64,000 nucleotides of DNA from Sinomicrobium sp. (GTDB taxonomy: Bacteria > Bacteroidota > Bacteroidia > Flavobacteriales > Flavobacteriaceae). Shown one piece after another: positions 34,889 through 44,674 of the stretch. The stretch is from contig JAJUFH010000014.1 in NCBI GenBank assembly GCA_029266035.1, forward strand, positions 1 through 64,000, in the 5' to 3' direction. The notes under the pieces are model-generated. The model was not told the DNA's origin, did no database searches, and saw nothing but the letters and a program-made list of their open reading frames with translations. The first letter of the stretch is position 1. Each line of letters begins with the position of its first letter. The position numbers and the translations under genes are program-made.

Positions 34889-37800
34889 ATGATCCTTTTC
34901 TTCGGAAAGCCCGAACAAAAAGTTTTTGCGGTTCAGACGGATAAAGAACTCAGCAGAGAAGATATATCAAAATTGACTTGGCTGTTTGGCGATGCGCCAA
35001 GGCTAGACGCGGCGTCTCTCGACGCCTTTTTTGTTGGCCCTCGAGCTGCCATGATTACTCCTTGGAGTACAAATGCGGTGGAAATCACCCAAAATATGGG
35101 AATTTCCGGAATTGTGCGTATTGAAGAATTTCTCAGAATCGAAAGGGAAGACAACGACTTCGACCCTATGATTTTGCAGAAATTCGACAGCTTACATCAA
35201 GATATTTTCACTGTAAATACAGCACCTGAACCGATTCAGGAAATTGAGGATATTGCTACATACAACATACAACAAGGATTGTCCTTGAGTACTGAAGAGG
35301 TGGAATACCTCGAGCGTCTATCCGAAAAGATCGGAAGAAAACTTACTGACTCCGAAGTATTCGGATTTTCTCAGGTAAACTCTGAGCACTGTCGGCACAA
35401 GATATTCAACGGCAGTTTCGTCATAGACGGAAAGGAAAAACCCCTATCTCTTTTTAAACTGATCAAAAAGACTTCGGAAGAAAATCCGAATGACATTGTT
35501 TCTGCCTACAAAGACAACGTAGCTTTTTTAAAAGGTCCTAGAATACAACAGTTTGCTCCCAAAAGTGCAGATAAACCCGATTTTTACCAGACCAAAGATT
35601 TCAATTCCGTTATTTCTCTAAAAGCGGAAACACATAACTTCCCCACTACTGTTGAACCGTTCAACGGGGCAGCTACCGGATCGGGAGGAGAAATAAGAGA
35701 TCGTCTTGCAGGCGGACAAGGCTCGTTGCCCCTCGCAGGTACTGCAGTCTATATGACCGCTTACTCCCGCTTGGAAAAAGATAGACCTTGGGAAAGTGGT
35801 ATGGAAGAGCGCAAATGGTTGTACCAGACTCCTATCGATATACTGATAAAGGCTTCCAACGGAGCATCCGACTTCGGAAATAAATTTGGGCAGCCGCTTA
35901 TCGCGGGTTCTACGTTCACTTTTGAACACGAGGAAGCATCTCGAAAACTGGGATACGACAAAGTGATTATGCTCGCAGGAGGTATCGGTTATGGCAAAGC
36001 CGATCAGGCTAAAAAGAAAACCCCTGAAAAGGGCGATAAGATTGTCATTCTCGGAGGTGAAAATTACCGTATCGGTATGGGAGGTGCCGCCGTGTCATCG
36101 GCAGATACCGGGGCATTTAGCAGTGGTATAGAACTCAATGCTATTCAACGCTCTAATCCCGAAATGCAGAAAAGAGCCGCCAATGCAGTGAGAGGAATGG
36201 TAGAAAGCGATCACAACAGCATTGTCTCCATACACGATCACGGTGCAGGAGGTCACCTGAACTGCCTTTCAGAGCTGGTAGAAGAAACCGGAGGGAAAAT
36301 TGACTTAGACAAACTCCCTGTAGGAGACCCTACTCTTTCTGCCAAAGAGATTATCGGCAATGAGTCTCAAGAACGTATGGGATTGGTAATCGGTGAAAAA
36401 GATATACAAACCCTGAAGCGAATAGCGGAAAGAGAACGTTCTCCTATGTATGAGGTGGGCGATGTTACTGGAGATCATCGCTTTACTTTTGAAGCGGCTT
36501 CCAGCGGACAAAAACCGATGGATCTCGAGCTTGGAGATATGTTTGGAAGTTCGCCTAAAACGGTAATGACCGACCGTACTCTTAAATCAAATTACCAAGA
36601 GATAACATACGACAAATCGAATATTGAGGAATACCTGATCCAGCTGTTACAGCTCGAAGCCGTAGCTAGTAAAGATTGGCTGACAAACAAGGTAGACCGT
36701 TGCGTGAGCGGACGGGTGGCCAAACAGCAATGTGCAGGTCCCTTGCAATTACCACTCAACAACTGCGGGGTTATGGCCCTCGACTATCAGGGAAAAGAAG
36801 GAGTAGCCACTTCCATAGGGCACTCCCCTGTTTCGGCCTTAATCGATCCCGTAGCTGGTAGTCGTAACAGTATAGCCGAAGCCTTGACCAATATAATATG
36901 GGCTCCGATGAAAGAGGGACTTAAAAGTGTTTCGCTCTCGGCCAACTGGATGTGGCCTTGTAAAAACGAAGGAGAAGACGCTCGACTATACGAGGCGGTA
37001 GAAGGTTGCTCCGATTTTGCTATAGCCCTCGGAATCAATATTCCTACCGGAAAGGATTCTCTTTCCATGAAACAAAAATATCCCGAAGACGAAGTCATCG
37101 CTCCCGGAACAGTGATTATCTCTGCCGCAGGAAATTGCACAGATATCACTGCAGTAGTGGAACCCGTATTGCAGAGAAACGGAGGAAATATATACTACAT
37201 AAACCTCTCTGAGGATAGCTTCAAACTGGGAGGATCCTCTTTTGCTCAGATCTGTAACCGCATCGGTACTGAGGCTCCTACCATCAAGGATGCCGAGTAT
37301 TTTGCAAATACCTTCAATGCTGTACAACAACTGATTAAAGCTGGAAAAATAAAGGCAGGACACGATGTAGGTAGCGGCGGACTGATCACTACCCTACTCG
37401 AAATGTGCTTTGCAGATCTCAATCTCGGAGCTCAAATAGATTTGACAGCAATAGGAGAAAAAGATACTGTAAAAGCCCTGTTCAACGAAAATGCAGGCAT
37501 TGTTTTTCAAGCTGAGGAGGAAGTAGAAGAATTGCTCCAACAGCAAGGTGTAAAGCTTGTGCGTATCGGAGAAGTTGTAGAAGGAGATCGACTGCAACTC
37601 AAAAACGGGGAGGATAATTTTTCTTTTGGAATAAGTGCACTCAGAGACAGCTGGTATAAAACCTCTTATTTACTCGACAAAAGGCAGAGCGGTGAAGTTA
37701 AGGCCGCTGAACGCTTTGAAAATTATAAAAAGCAACCCATCAAGTATCAATTCCCGGAAAGCTTCAGTGGAAAACGTCCGGTTTTTGAAGGAAAACGCCC

Positions 37801-38548
37801 CAAAGCCGCCATACTGCGCGAAAAGGGAAGTAACTCGGAAAGGGAAATGGCCAATGCTATGTATATGGCCGGGTTTGACGTCAAAGACATTCATATGACC
37901 GATTTGATATCGGGACGTGAAACACTTGAAGATATACAGTTTATAGGAGCTGTTGGCGGATTCTCTAATTCAGATGTCTTGGGTTCAGCCAAAGGATGGG
38001 CCGGAGCCTTCCTCTACAACGAAAAAGCCAGAATGGCACTGGAAAATTTCTTTAAAAGAGAAGACACACTTTCTCTTGGAGTTTGTAATGGTTGCCAGCT
38101 GTTTGTAGAACTCGGTCTCATCAATCCGGATCACGAGGAAAAACCGAAGATGCTACACAACGATTCTCACAAGTTTGAATGTACATTCTCTGCTGTAGAG
38201 ATACAACCCAACAATTCGATTATGCTCAGCACTCTGGCTGGAAGTAAACTCGGAATTTGGTCGGCACACGGGGAAGGTAAATTCAGTTTCCCCTATGAAG
38301 AGTCAAAATACAATATCGTAGGTAAATATGCCTATGATGCCTATCCGGCAAACCCCAATGGATCTGATTTTGGTACGGCCATGATGGTTTCCGACAACGG
38401 AAGACATCTGGTAACCATGCCGCACTTTGAGCGCTCTGTATTCCCCTGGAACTGGGCCTACTATCCCGATGATCGCAAAGACGAAGTCTCCCCTTGGATT
38501 GAGGCTTTTGTCAATGCCAGAAAATGGATTGAAGATAAAAACAATTGA
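34889..38548 (+). CDS. purL: phosphoribosylformylglycinamidine synthase, single-chain
   Basis: A 1219-residue large-type FGAM synthase, with synthetase and glutaminase in one chain. Order: N-terminal PurS-like region, first AIRS-like half (SEHCRHKIFNG, KAETHNFPTTVEPFNGAATGSGGEIRD), second half (NIPTGKDSLSMKQKY) and a C-terminal class-I glutaminase with the nucleophile in LGVCNGCQLFVELG, preceded by VGGFSNSDVLGSAKGWA. Length is slightly below E. coli PurL (1295). It is monocistronic, with a hairpin just after the stop. Confidence 0.97.
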   Translation: MILFFGKPEQKVFAVQTDKELSREDISKLTWLFGDAPRLDAASLDAFFVGPRAAMITPWSTNAVEITQNMGISGIVRIEEFLRIEREDNDFDPMILQKFDSLHQDIFTVNTAPEPIQEIEDIATYNIQQGLSLSTEEVEYLERLSEKIGRKLTDSEVFGFSQVNSEHCRHKIFNGSFVIDGKEKPLSLFKLIKKTSEENPNDIVSAYKDNVAFLKGPRIQQFAPKSADKPDFYQTKDFNSVISLKAETHNFPTTVEPFNGAATGSGGEIRDRLAGGQGSLPLAGTAVYMTAYSRLEKDRPWESGMEERKWLYQTPIDILIKASNGASDFGNKFGQPLIAGSTFTFEHEEASRKLGYDKVIMLAGGIGYGKADQAKKKTPEKGDKIVILGGENYRIGMGGAAVSSADTGAFSSGIELNAIQRSNPEMQKRAANAVRGMVESDHNSIVSIHDHGAGGHLNCLSELVEETGGKIDLDKLPVGDPTLSAKEIIGNESQERMGLVIGEKDIQTLKRIAERERSPMYEVGDVTGDHRFTFEAASSGQKPMDLELGDMFGSSPKTVMTDRTLKSNYQEITYDKSNIEEYLIQLLQLEAVASKDWLTNKVDRCVSGRVAKQQCAGPLQLPLNNCGVMALDYQGKEGVATSIGHSPVSALIDPVAGSRNSIAEALTNIIWAPMKEGLKSVSLSANWMWPCKNEGEDARLYEAVEGCSDFAIALGINIPTGKDSLSMKQKYPEDEVIAPGTVIISAAGNCTDITAVVEPVLQRNGGNIYYINLSEDSFKLGGSSFAQICNRIGTEAPTIKDAEYFANTFNAVQQLIKAGKIKAGHDVGSGGLITTLLEMCFADLNLGAQIDLTAIGEKDTVKALFNENAGIVFQAEEEVEELLQQQGVKLVRIGEVVEGDRLQLKNGEDNFSFGISALRDSWYKTSYLLDKRQSGEVKAAERFENYKKQPIKYQFPESFSGKRPVFEGKRPKAAILREKGSNSEREMANAMYMAGFDVKDIHMTDLISGRETLEDIQFIGAVGGFSNSDVLGSAKGWAGAFLYNEKARMALENFFKREDTLSLGVCNGCQLFVELGLINPDHEEKPKMLHNDSHKFECTFSAVEIQPNNSIMLSTLAGSKLGIWSAHGEGKFSFPYEESKYNIVGKYAYDAYPANPNGSDFGTAMMVSDNGRHLVTMPHFERSVFPWNWAYYPDDRKDEVSPWIEAFVNARKWIEDKNN

Positions 38549-38559
38549 TAAAATTAGTC

Positions 38560-38588
38560 AAACCTACGGACTTTGAGCCCGTAGGTTT
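38560..38588 (+). terminator. hairpin after purL
   Basis: AAACCTACGG (38560-38569) and CCGTAGGTTT (38579-38588) form a 10-bp perfect stem 12 bp after the purL stop. The T tract is short, so termination may be inefficient. Confidence 0.55.
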
Positions 38589-38631
38589 ATGACAATAATG
38601 GTATTTATCATTGCTTATATTTAGCTATACA

Positions 38632-38748
38632 CTACTTGTCAAACACGGTATCCAATTCAAATAGCGTTTTCGGATTGACATCTTTTAGACGCAGACTTTT
38701 TTCTCTGCGGGTAGCTCTTGTGATTATTAGTGAGGTATTACCACTCAT
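38632..38748 (-). CDS. possible 38-residue small ORF behind the MFS gene
   Basis: The minus-strand frame MSGNTSLIITRATRREKS...LFELDTVFDK runs from the ATG at 38746-38748 to TAG at 38632-38634. The same frame is open all the way back to the MFS stop codon (38818-38820), i.e. 61 codons in frame with the MFS gene. It has balanced composition and no known family. It may be a microprotein, an ancient C-terminal extension cut off by a stop mutation, or chance. Confidence 0.3.
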   Translation of the reverse strand: MSGNTSLIITRATRREKSLRLKDVNPKTLFELDTVFDK

Positions 38749-38817
38749 AATTCTTTGGAATAGGATTACAATTCTCCCTTTGTAAACACATACTTTACTT
38801 TTGGGTATAAGTGGATC

Positions 38818-40083
38818 TTAGTCAGACGACTGTTTTTTGAGGTCTGCTTCCAAATCTAGTTTCCTGAAATCCGGCAATGCCAGTCCTGTAGCGGTAACTG
38901 TAAGTAGCGTCATAGTTCCGCCGAAGACAACGGAAGTAACTGTTCCCATCAAACGTGCAGCTACTCCACTTTCAAATGCACCCAACTCATTCGATGAGCC
39001 GACAAAGATGGCGTTGACCGACGCTACCCTTCCGCGCATGGCATCTGGAGTACGCAGCTGTAAAATGGTATCTCGAATAATCATGGAAACTCCATCTGTA
39101 ACGCCACTGAAAAACAGCGCAGCCACCGACAGCCAAAAATTACCCGACAATCCAAATACCAAAATACTCAGTCCGAAGCCAAAGACCACCGACAACAGTT
39201 TCATTCCGGCATTTTTGTACAATGGGAAGTGTGCCGACACTATCATCATCAAAGATGTACCTACTGCCGGTGCGGCTCGCAAAATACCAAAACCTTCTGA
39301 GCCTACCTTTAGTATATCCTGTGCAAATACAGGCAGAATCGCAACAGCTCCACCAAACAGCACAGCAACCATATCCAGTGTAATAGCTCCTAACACCGAT
39401 TTTTCGTGAAAAACGAAGCGCAGGCCCTCACTGAGGCTACTCCATACAGATTGATCCGAATCCTTATTAGCAATTGGCTTAGGAGATATACCGGTAAGAG
39501 CAATCAACGCGAGTAGTGAGAAACCAAAGATGACACACATCGACCAATGCACTCCTATAAGCCCTATGGTAAAACCACCCAATGCGGGACCGAGCACACG
39601 GGCAAACTGTCCTGCAGCACTGTTCCACGTAGCGCCGTTCGGATATAATTTTCTGGGAAGAATAAAAGCCATCAACGAAAATACCGTCGGGCCGATAAAT
39701 GCCCTCACAAAGCCACCGAGAAAAATCAATACATAAATTCCCAGCAGTACTTTGTCTTGTTCTAATCCGGCAATCATCCTTGGCCAGGTAAGCAAAAACA
39801 GTCCGATACTAATCACCGAAAAGCCAACAATACAACTCATCAACATCTTCCGGTTGTCCTTCCTGTCGGCTACGTGTCCGGCAAACAGGGCCATCAACAC
39901 TGCCGGAATCACCTCCAGCAAGCCGATATATCCCAAGGCCATAGGCGAATGGGTAATATCGTATACCTCCCACTCTATAACGACGAATTGCATCGACCAA
40001 GCGAATACAATGGCAAAGCGGGCTAGTAGAAAAAGATTAAACTCGGGGTATTTAAAAGATGCGTATGGCTCAGATTTTCCCAT
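38818..40083 (-). CDS. MFS transporter, drug-efflux type
   Basis: A 421-residue major facilitator with about 12 membrane helices. The loop 2-3 motif reads GHVADRKDNRKM, close to the MFS signature GxxaDrxGrrk. The profile resembles the DHA3/enterobactin-exporter-like group (YGYIGLLEVIPAVLMALFAG). The frame opens at 40161, but the ATG at 40083 follows a good minus-strand promoter. The substrate is unknown. It is next to, but after the terminator of, the SusCD-phosphoesterase operon. Confidence 0.85.
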   Translation of the reverse strand: MGKSEPYASFKYPEFNLFLLARFAIVFAWSMQFVVIEWEVYDITHSPMALGYIGLLEVIPAVLMALFAGHVADRKDNRKMLMSCIVGFSVISIGLFLLTWPRMIAGLEQDKVLLGIYVLIFLGGFVRAFIGPTVFSLMAFILPRKLYPNGATWNSAAGQFARVLGPALGGFTIGLIGVHWSMCVIFGFSLLALIALTGISPKPIANKDSDQSVWSSLSEGLRFVFHEKSVLGAITLDMVAVLFGGAVAILPVFAQDILKVGSEGFGILRAAPAVGTSLMMIVSAHFPLYKNAGMKLLSVVFGFGLSILVFGLSGNFWLSVAALFFSGVTDGVSMIIRDTILQLRTPDAMRGRVASVNAIFVGSSNELGAFESGVAARLMGTVTSVVFGGTMTLLTVTATGLALPDFRKLDLEADLKKQSSD

Positions 40084-40099
40084 AACAGAATTTAATGTG

Positions 40100-40128
40100 C
40101 AAAAATAATGAAAATTCTTTGAGACCAA
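40100..40128 (-). promoter_or_regulatory. Bacteroidota-type promoter of the MFS gene
   Basis: On the minus strand, TTG (40128-40126) and TATTTTTG (40107-40100) are separated by 18 bp. The leader to the start at 40083 is about 10 nt, which supports the shorter protein start. Confidence 0.6.
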
Positions 40129-40151
40129 CCGCACCAAAAGAATAGAAATCA

Positions 40152-40190
40152 AAGACCTCATCGGTTTCTTGTAGAGTCCAATGAGGTCTT
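40152..40190 (-). terminator. terminator of the SusCD-phosphoesterase operon
   Basis: AAGACCTCAT (40152-40161) and ATGAGGTCTT (40181-40190) form a 10-bp perfect stem just after the last phosphoesterase stop. On the minus strand it is followed by a T-rich stretch. Confidence 0.6.
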
Positions 40191-40218
40191 AATCTTTACT
40201 TAGAGCAAATACTTTTTA

Positions 40219-41340
40219 CTACTCAAATTGAATAGTAAACTCGTTGCGTGAGTCTCTTTTCCACGCATGAGGTTGCGAGGTGGGTGAAATACCAAAGAGT
40301 GGAGAAAAAGTACGTACTTTTACCGTTTGGTTATCCGGAAAAAATTCAAGAATTCGCAACCATCCGTCTCCCCCATTACCACTGCGGCTACCTCCGCCCA
40401 TCGATTGAGCATCAAACAAAATCTGATGTACAGCTTTTCCTTGGTCGTTTACTCCTTTTTTATAACCTTCTCCAGAGTAATGACCACTCAATACCATCTC
40501 GATATTCCCGGCAGGTTTTACCAATTTTTCCCATATTTGAGCACCATTGTTAGAAGCGGGAAGCTCTATGAGTTTAGATTTCTGAATTTTTCCATCCACC
40601 TGATACGGTTTCCAATACAACCACTTCATTTCACCTGTTCCCAACTCGTCTTTTGGAGTCAGATAACTGTGAGTTACCATCACGATACGGTGGTTTTTGT
40701 ACTGCTCCATATCTGCAATTTTTTTGGCCCAAGCAACTACGGTATCTCGCGGAGCGTATTCTATGGTCAAAAACAAATAGTCGCGACCGTTTAAATCTTT
40801 GATCTCATAGGCCGAATTTGCAAGAGTCTGCTGTCCGGCTTCGTCCCGTGAATTCTGAACGAGGTATTTCTGATTGAGAAAATTTTTATCCGCCGGAAAA
40901 AAAGTATTGTAATGCGAGCTTCTATTCCCCTCTTCATCAATACTGTAGTCGTGGTTTCCGGTAGCGGCTATATACGGCACCTTTCCGTTTAAGCGATCAA
41001 AAGCTCCTGAGGCTGCAGTCCATTGACGCTGGGTCGACTGGTTACCGTCGTAGTCATTGGCCAGTTTTTCATTGTTCTGTACCAAATCGCCCACACAAAT
41101 AACCATACGGATGTTAAGTGTATCGATATTTTCTTCAATCCAGGCCATCATCAGATCTAATATAGGCTGATTCCTTCCCCATTTCACATAGTTTTGGATA
41201 TCGGGTATCATAATCATAGACCACGATTTTTTATTTTCTAATGCCGGCTTGCGGTATTTGTCTTGTGCAACTGCGGTAAAATGAGTACACACTACAAAAA
41301 ATAGCACAAGCATATAAGCGTAATTCTCTTTCTTTATCAT
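40219..41340 (-). CDS. secreted calcineurin-like metallophosphoesterase
   Basis: A 373-residue exported protein with a signal peptide ending near FTAVAQ. The dinuclear metal motifs are visible: IPDIQNYVKW (D-x-Q form), ICVGDLVQNNE (GDxxx), TGNHDY (GNHD), VMVTHSYLT and a late VLSGHYSGEGY (GHxH-like, with the last His replaced by Ser). Substrates of such enzymes include phosphomonoesters and diesters. It is the last gene of the SusCD operon, 28 bp after the other phosphoesterase, so it probably processes the phosphorylated substrate taken up by SusCD. Confidence 0.88.
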   Translation of the reverse strand: MIKKENYAYMLVLFFVVCTHFTAVAQDKYRKPALENKKSWSMIMIPDIQNYVKWGRNQPILDLMMAWIEENIDTLNIRMVICVGDLVQNNEKLANDYDGNQSTQRQWTAASGAFDRLNGKVPYIAATGNHDYSIDEEGNRSSHYNTFFPADKNFLNQKYLVQNSRDEAGQQTLANSAYEIKDLNGRDYLFLTIEYAPRDTVVAWAKKIADMEQYKNHRIVMVTHSYLTPKDELGTGEMKWLYWKPYQVDGKIQKSKLIELPASNNGAQIWEKLVKPAGNIEMVLSGHYSGEGYKKGVNDQGKAVHQILFDAQSMGGGSRSGNGGDGWLRILEFFPDNQTVKVRTFSPLFGISPTSQPHAWKRDSRNEFTIQFE

Positions 41341-41368
41341 CTGTTTATTAAGTTGTATTTACATAGAA

Positions 41369-42934
41369 TTATTCTACCCTAAACGAACTGTGTTCGATAA
41401 AAGTTCTTCCAAACATGTCTGTGGCTTTTACCTCGATACGGTATATTCCCTTTTTCAGTTTTTTGTTTGCTATATTAAACTTCCACAGGTGCTTACTGAT
41501 TCCGGGATTCCCAGGTTTCCGTCCTGCCCATAGCTCTTCTGTCATATCCCAGGCTACTCGCTCTGCAATAAATGAAGGGTCGTATTCTTCTACGCGTTTC
41601 ATCGGTTTCCACGCTCCGTCATTCATTCTGATCATCACCTTGTCATTCGCACTCCCCATATAGAAATTGGCGTAGATACTCACCGTTCCTTGGAAACTCG
41701 ACGCAGTGACCTTTGGCGCATAGATACTTATCTGATGTTCCGCTGACTTACCCACCACTTTGTAATCTATGGTGTATTGGTTACCATCAAAGCTAATGAA
41801 AGAATAACCCTTAGGTGTTCCATCGGCCATCATAGACACGGGAATACCTTCTTCGTTTAATCTACCGCTATACCAGTTACCCGAAGTGGTTCCGGAGTTA
41901 AAATGATGATGTGGCTTATCTCTCAACCACCCCTCATCAGCTCCCATAAAGAAATGAGTTTGCTGGTGTGTGTGAGCTGAGATTGAAAGTGTGTTGGGAA
42001 AATCCTTTAACAGTTCAAACAAACGCTCACGATCTTCTTTGCGAAAAGCGCGCTCTATGGAAATGGGGATATGAAGGGCGAGAACTACAAGCTGATCTTT
42101 GGGTACAAATTTCAAATCGTTTGCTATAAAAGTCAGCTGCTGTTCGTTCAATCCTCCCCAATAACCTTTACCATCGCGGGGATCCGGATAAATAACATCG
42201 TCCAGTACCACAAAGTGTACTTTTCCATAATTAAAGGCGTAATTTGCGGGACCGAAATGGGCTTCGAACGATTCGTCGGAAAGAGAATCTGCTTGGACAT
42301 CGAAGTTGATATCGTGATTTCCCATAACATTATACCACGGTATACCGATTTCTTTCGTCGCTTCGATATACGGATCAAACAGGTCGGGACGGTTTCCGAC
42401 GAGATCCCCGAGACTCAATCCGAACTCGTACCCCTCTACCCCTCGGAGTTCCTTTATAACAGCATCTTTATAATAACCTATTTCCTCTTCTGTATACGCC
42501 TGTGGATCACCAAAAAGTATCATTTTAAAACTATCCTTTGCTTCGCTTTTTACGAGCGGAAAATTGACCTCTTTTGGAAGTTTTCCCGTCGGCTTTACTC
42601 CTTCGTATTCCAACTTTGGAGACCCTTGTGGCTTATGGATATAGAAAAACTGTGGAAGTTGATTTTCACCTGCACCAACACTGTAATCTGCCGGCTTTAT
42701 AACCGAGATAATCTGATCGTTGGTCACCGGAAGTTCATACCTCCCTTTTCGGTCGGTTTGTACCACCTGAACTCCGTTTGTTACAGATACTCCCGCTACT
42801 CCATCTTCCCTTTTATCTCTGATTCCGTTTTGGTTTAAGTCTTCAAAGACATATCCTTTTGCCACATCTTGAGCAAAAGACTGCAACGGTAGCAACAGAA
42901 GACAAAAACCAGCTGTAATAATGTATTTCTTCAC
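41369..42934 (-). CDS. secreted calcineurin-like phosphoesterase with N- and C-terminal beta domains
   Basis: A 521-residue exported protein with a signal peptide (ends SFAQ). It has an N-terminal SdrD/CarboxypepD-like beta domain (GYVFEDLNQNGIRDKREDGVAGVSVTNG), a central metallophosphoesterase (LFGDPQA, SLGDLVGNRPDL, MGNHDINFD, ISAHTHQQTHF) and a C-terminal beta domain found in this family. This is the calcineurin-like phosphoesterase C-terminal type common in Bacteroidota. It follows susD by 32 bp. It differs in architecture from the second phosphoesterase, so the two may act on different bonds. Confidence 0.9.
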   Translation of the reverse strand: MKKYIITAGFCLLLLPLQSFAQDVAKGYVFEDLNQNGIRDKREDGVAGVSVTNGVQVVQTDRKGRYELPVTNDQIISVIKPADYSVGAGENQLPQFFYIHKPQGSPKLEYEGVKPTGKLPKEVNFPLVKSEAKDSFKMILFGDPQAYTEEEIGYYKDAVIKELRGVEGYEFGLSLGDLVGNRPDLFDPYIEATKEIGIPWYNVMGNHDINFDVQADSLSDESFEAHFGPANYAFNYGKVHFVVLDDVIYPDPRDGKGYWGGLNEQQLTFIANDLKFVPKDQLVVLALHIPISIERAFRKEDRERLFELLKDFPNTLSISAHTHQQTHFFMGADEGWLRDKPHHHFNSGTTSGNWYSGRLNEEGIPVSMMADGTPKGYSFISFDGNQYTIDYKVVGKSAEHQISIYAPKVTASSFQGTVSIYANFYMGSANDKVMIRMNDGAWKPMKRVEEYDPSFIAERVAWDMTEELWAGRKPGNPGISKHLWKFNIANKKLKKGIYRIEVKATDMFGRTFIEHSSFRVE

Positions 42935-42966
42935 GATTTCAAGTTTTGTTATTTACGCTTTTAGGA

Positions 42967-44667
42967 TTAATATCCCGGGTTTTGTTTCAGATTGGTATTG
43001 ATCAGTATTTCCTTATTGGGTATAGGCCATAAATATTGTTTTTTATCAAACCCCCGGTCACCCAATTTGGCGATATAGCCCTGCTTGTATAACTCGTCTA
43101 AATTGGGATATCCGTCGGCATCTATCTCCGGTGTTATCGGCCAGAACCACAAATCGGTATCAATGAGTTTAGTCTGCATTTCCGTAATCGGCAACAATCC
43201 GTAATACGGTCTAGCCAAGGCCTTGTCAAATTCACGCCAGCGATGTAGATCCCAAAATCTCCTGTGTTCCCAAGGGAATTCAATCCTTCTCTCAATTTTC
43301 AATTCCTTTAGCAAGTCTTCTTTAGCTGTTGCCGTGATTGCAGGATAGCTACCAACATCTGCTTTATCTACTTTATATGCACGTGCCCTCACTGCGTTGA
43401 TAGCATCGTAAACGCTCTGATCTATTTCGTTTAGTTCTATTTTGGCTTCTACATACATCAACAGTACATCCGCATAGCGCATTACGATTATTGGATTGTC
43501 GGCTTGATAAGAAAGCCAGTTCATATCGGCGTATTTTCTCAACTGTAAACCGTTGTATGAAGCGTGTTGTGTATAGCCTTTGGTATCCATATTTTCTACC
43601 ATTTGACCGGTACTTACGTTTAAAACCTTTTCAGCACGCGGATCAGGGTCGTACACATAACCGAGAAATTCAGAACCAAACTCCACTATGGTAGCCTTTA
43701 GTCTGGGATCCCGGTTTTCAAAAGGATTCTGAGGATTAAACAATGATGATTCGTCGATTGGCAGTCCGTCGGTACAGGGATAGATGCTCAACAACTCCCA
43801 CGATGGCTGAGCAACTGCGGCTCCCCCTGCAGTTCGAGGCATAAAGTTCTTAGAGCTCCATACAATATTGAGGTTCTTGGAACGGGGAAGGGAAAAAATA
43901 GTTTCCGATACTCTATTCTTCAACTTAAAATACTCTTCGTAATCCGGATATAACTCGTACTTATTCATTTCCATCAGCGCCTGAGTTTCTTCTTTTACAA
44001 TTTCCCAATCAGACATCCACAGGGCAACCCGTGCCTTCATGGCTAGGGCAGCTCCTTTGTCTACACGGGTAACGCCATTGGAGACATTCTCTTCCGGTAA
44101 GTTTTCAATCGCATAGTCAAAGTCGGCATAGACTTCAGTCAAAATCTCCTCAGCATTGTGTCTCCCGAGTGCGAAAGCCTCTTCAATCGTTATGGTTTCT
44201 TTGTAAAAGGGAACATCGCCGTATAGGCTCACCAATCTACCGTAGAAATTTGCGCGAAAAAACATGGCTTCTGCACGAAGTCGAACTAGAGTTTCCTCAG
44301 GTAAAGTCTCAGCTATTTTGTCGAGGTTCTCAATTACCCGATTAGCTCTGCTTATTCCCTTGTAGGTATTGACCCAGGTCTCTTCACTTTCAGCCCATTC
44401 ACTGGTAATCGCTCCTGCAGCGTACTCGTAAACCACGAGCCGTTGTGCCCAGTCGTCCGTCCACCTATCTGTAGTGTAATTTTCTTCCAGATTCCACACA
44501 TAAGTTCTGTACAAATCGTTTAGAGACATCTCTATCTCCGTCTGGTCTGAATACCAGTTTTCATTCGACCCCTCAGACAGGGGATCTAAGTCGAGCTCAG
44601 CACAAGAAAACGCGAACACCGATAAAAACAAGTATACGATATATTGTAGTTTTATTTTACTCATCAC
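42967..44667 (-). CDS. SusD/RagB family outer-membrane lipoprotein
   Basis: A 566-residue substrate-capturing lipoprotein with a signal peptide ending FAFSC. Typical SusD blocks: NENWYSDQTEIEMSLNDLYRTYV, AEAMFFRANFYGRLVSLYGDVPFY (a helical TPR core), and late IERRIEFPWEHRRFWDLHRW. SusD closes the lid over SusC at the cell surface. It starts 7 bp after the susC stop. Its ligand is suggested by the two following phosphoesterases rather than by any sugar-degrading enzyme. Confidence 0.95.
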   Translation of the reverse strand: MMSKIKLQYIVYLFLSVFAFSCAELDLDPLSEGSNENWYSDQTEIEMSLNDLYRTYVWNLEENYTTDRWTDDWAQRLVVYEYAAGAITSEWAESEETWVNTYKGISRANRVIENLDKIAETLPEETLVRLRAEAMFFRANFYGRLVSLYGDVPFYKETITIEEAFALGRHNAEEILTEVYADFDYAIENLPEENVSNGVTRVDKGAALAMKARVALWMSDWEIVKEETQALMEMNKYELYPDYEEYFKLKNRVSETIFSLPRSKNLNIVWSSKNFMPRTAGGAAVAQPSWELLSIYPCTDGLPIDESSLFNPQNPFENRDPRLKATIVEFGSEFLGYVYDPDPRAEKVLNVSTGQMVENMDTKGYTQHASYNGLQLRKYADMNWLSYQADNPIIVMRYADVLLMYVEAKIELNEIDQSVYDAINAVRARAYKVDKADVGSYPAITATAKEDLLKELKIERRIEFPWEHRRFWDLHRWREFDKALARPYYGLLPITEMQTKLIDTDLWFWPITPEIDADGYPNLDELYKQGYIAKLGDRGFDKKQYLWPIPNKEILINTNLKQNPGY

Positions 44668-44674
44668 TCTCTAT

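Noticed and set aside
38837-39409. 190-residue open frame on the plus strand
   Set aside because: It lies wholly antisense to the MFS gene, is Ser/Pro/Thr/Lys-rich in the way reverse frames of membrane proteins are, and shows no domain.
42071-42838. 255-residue open frame on the plus strand
   Set aside because: Antisense to the well-supported phosphoesterase at 41369-42934; no motifs, and rich in Phe/Tyr/Ile as expected of a shadow frame.
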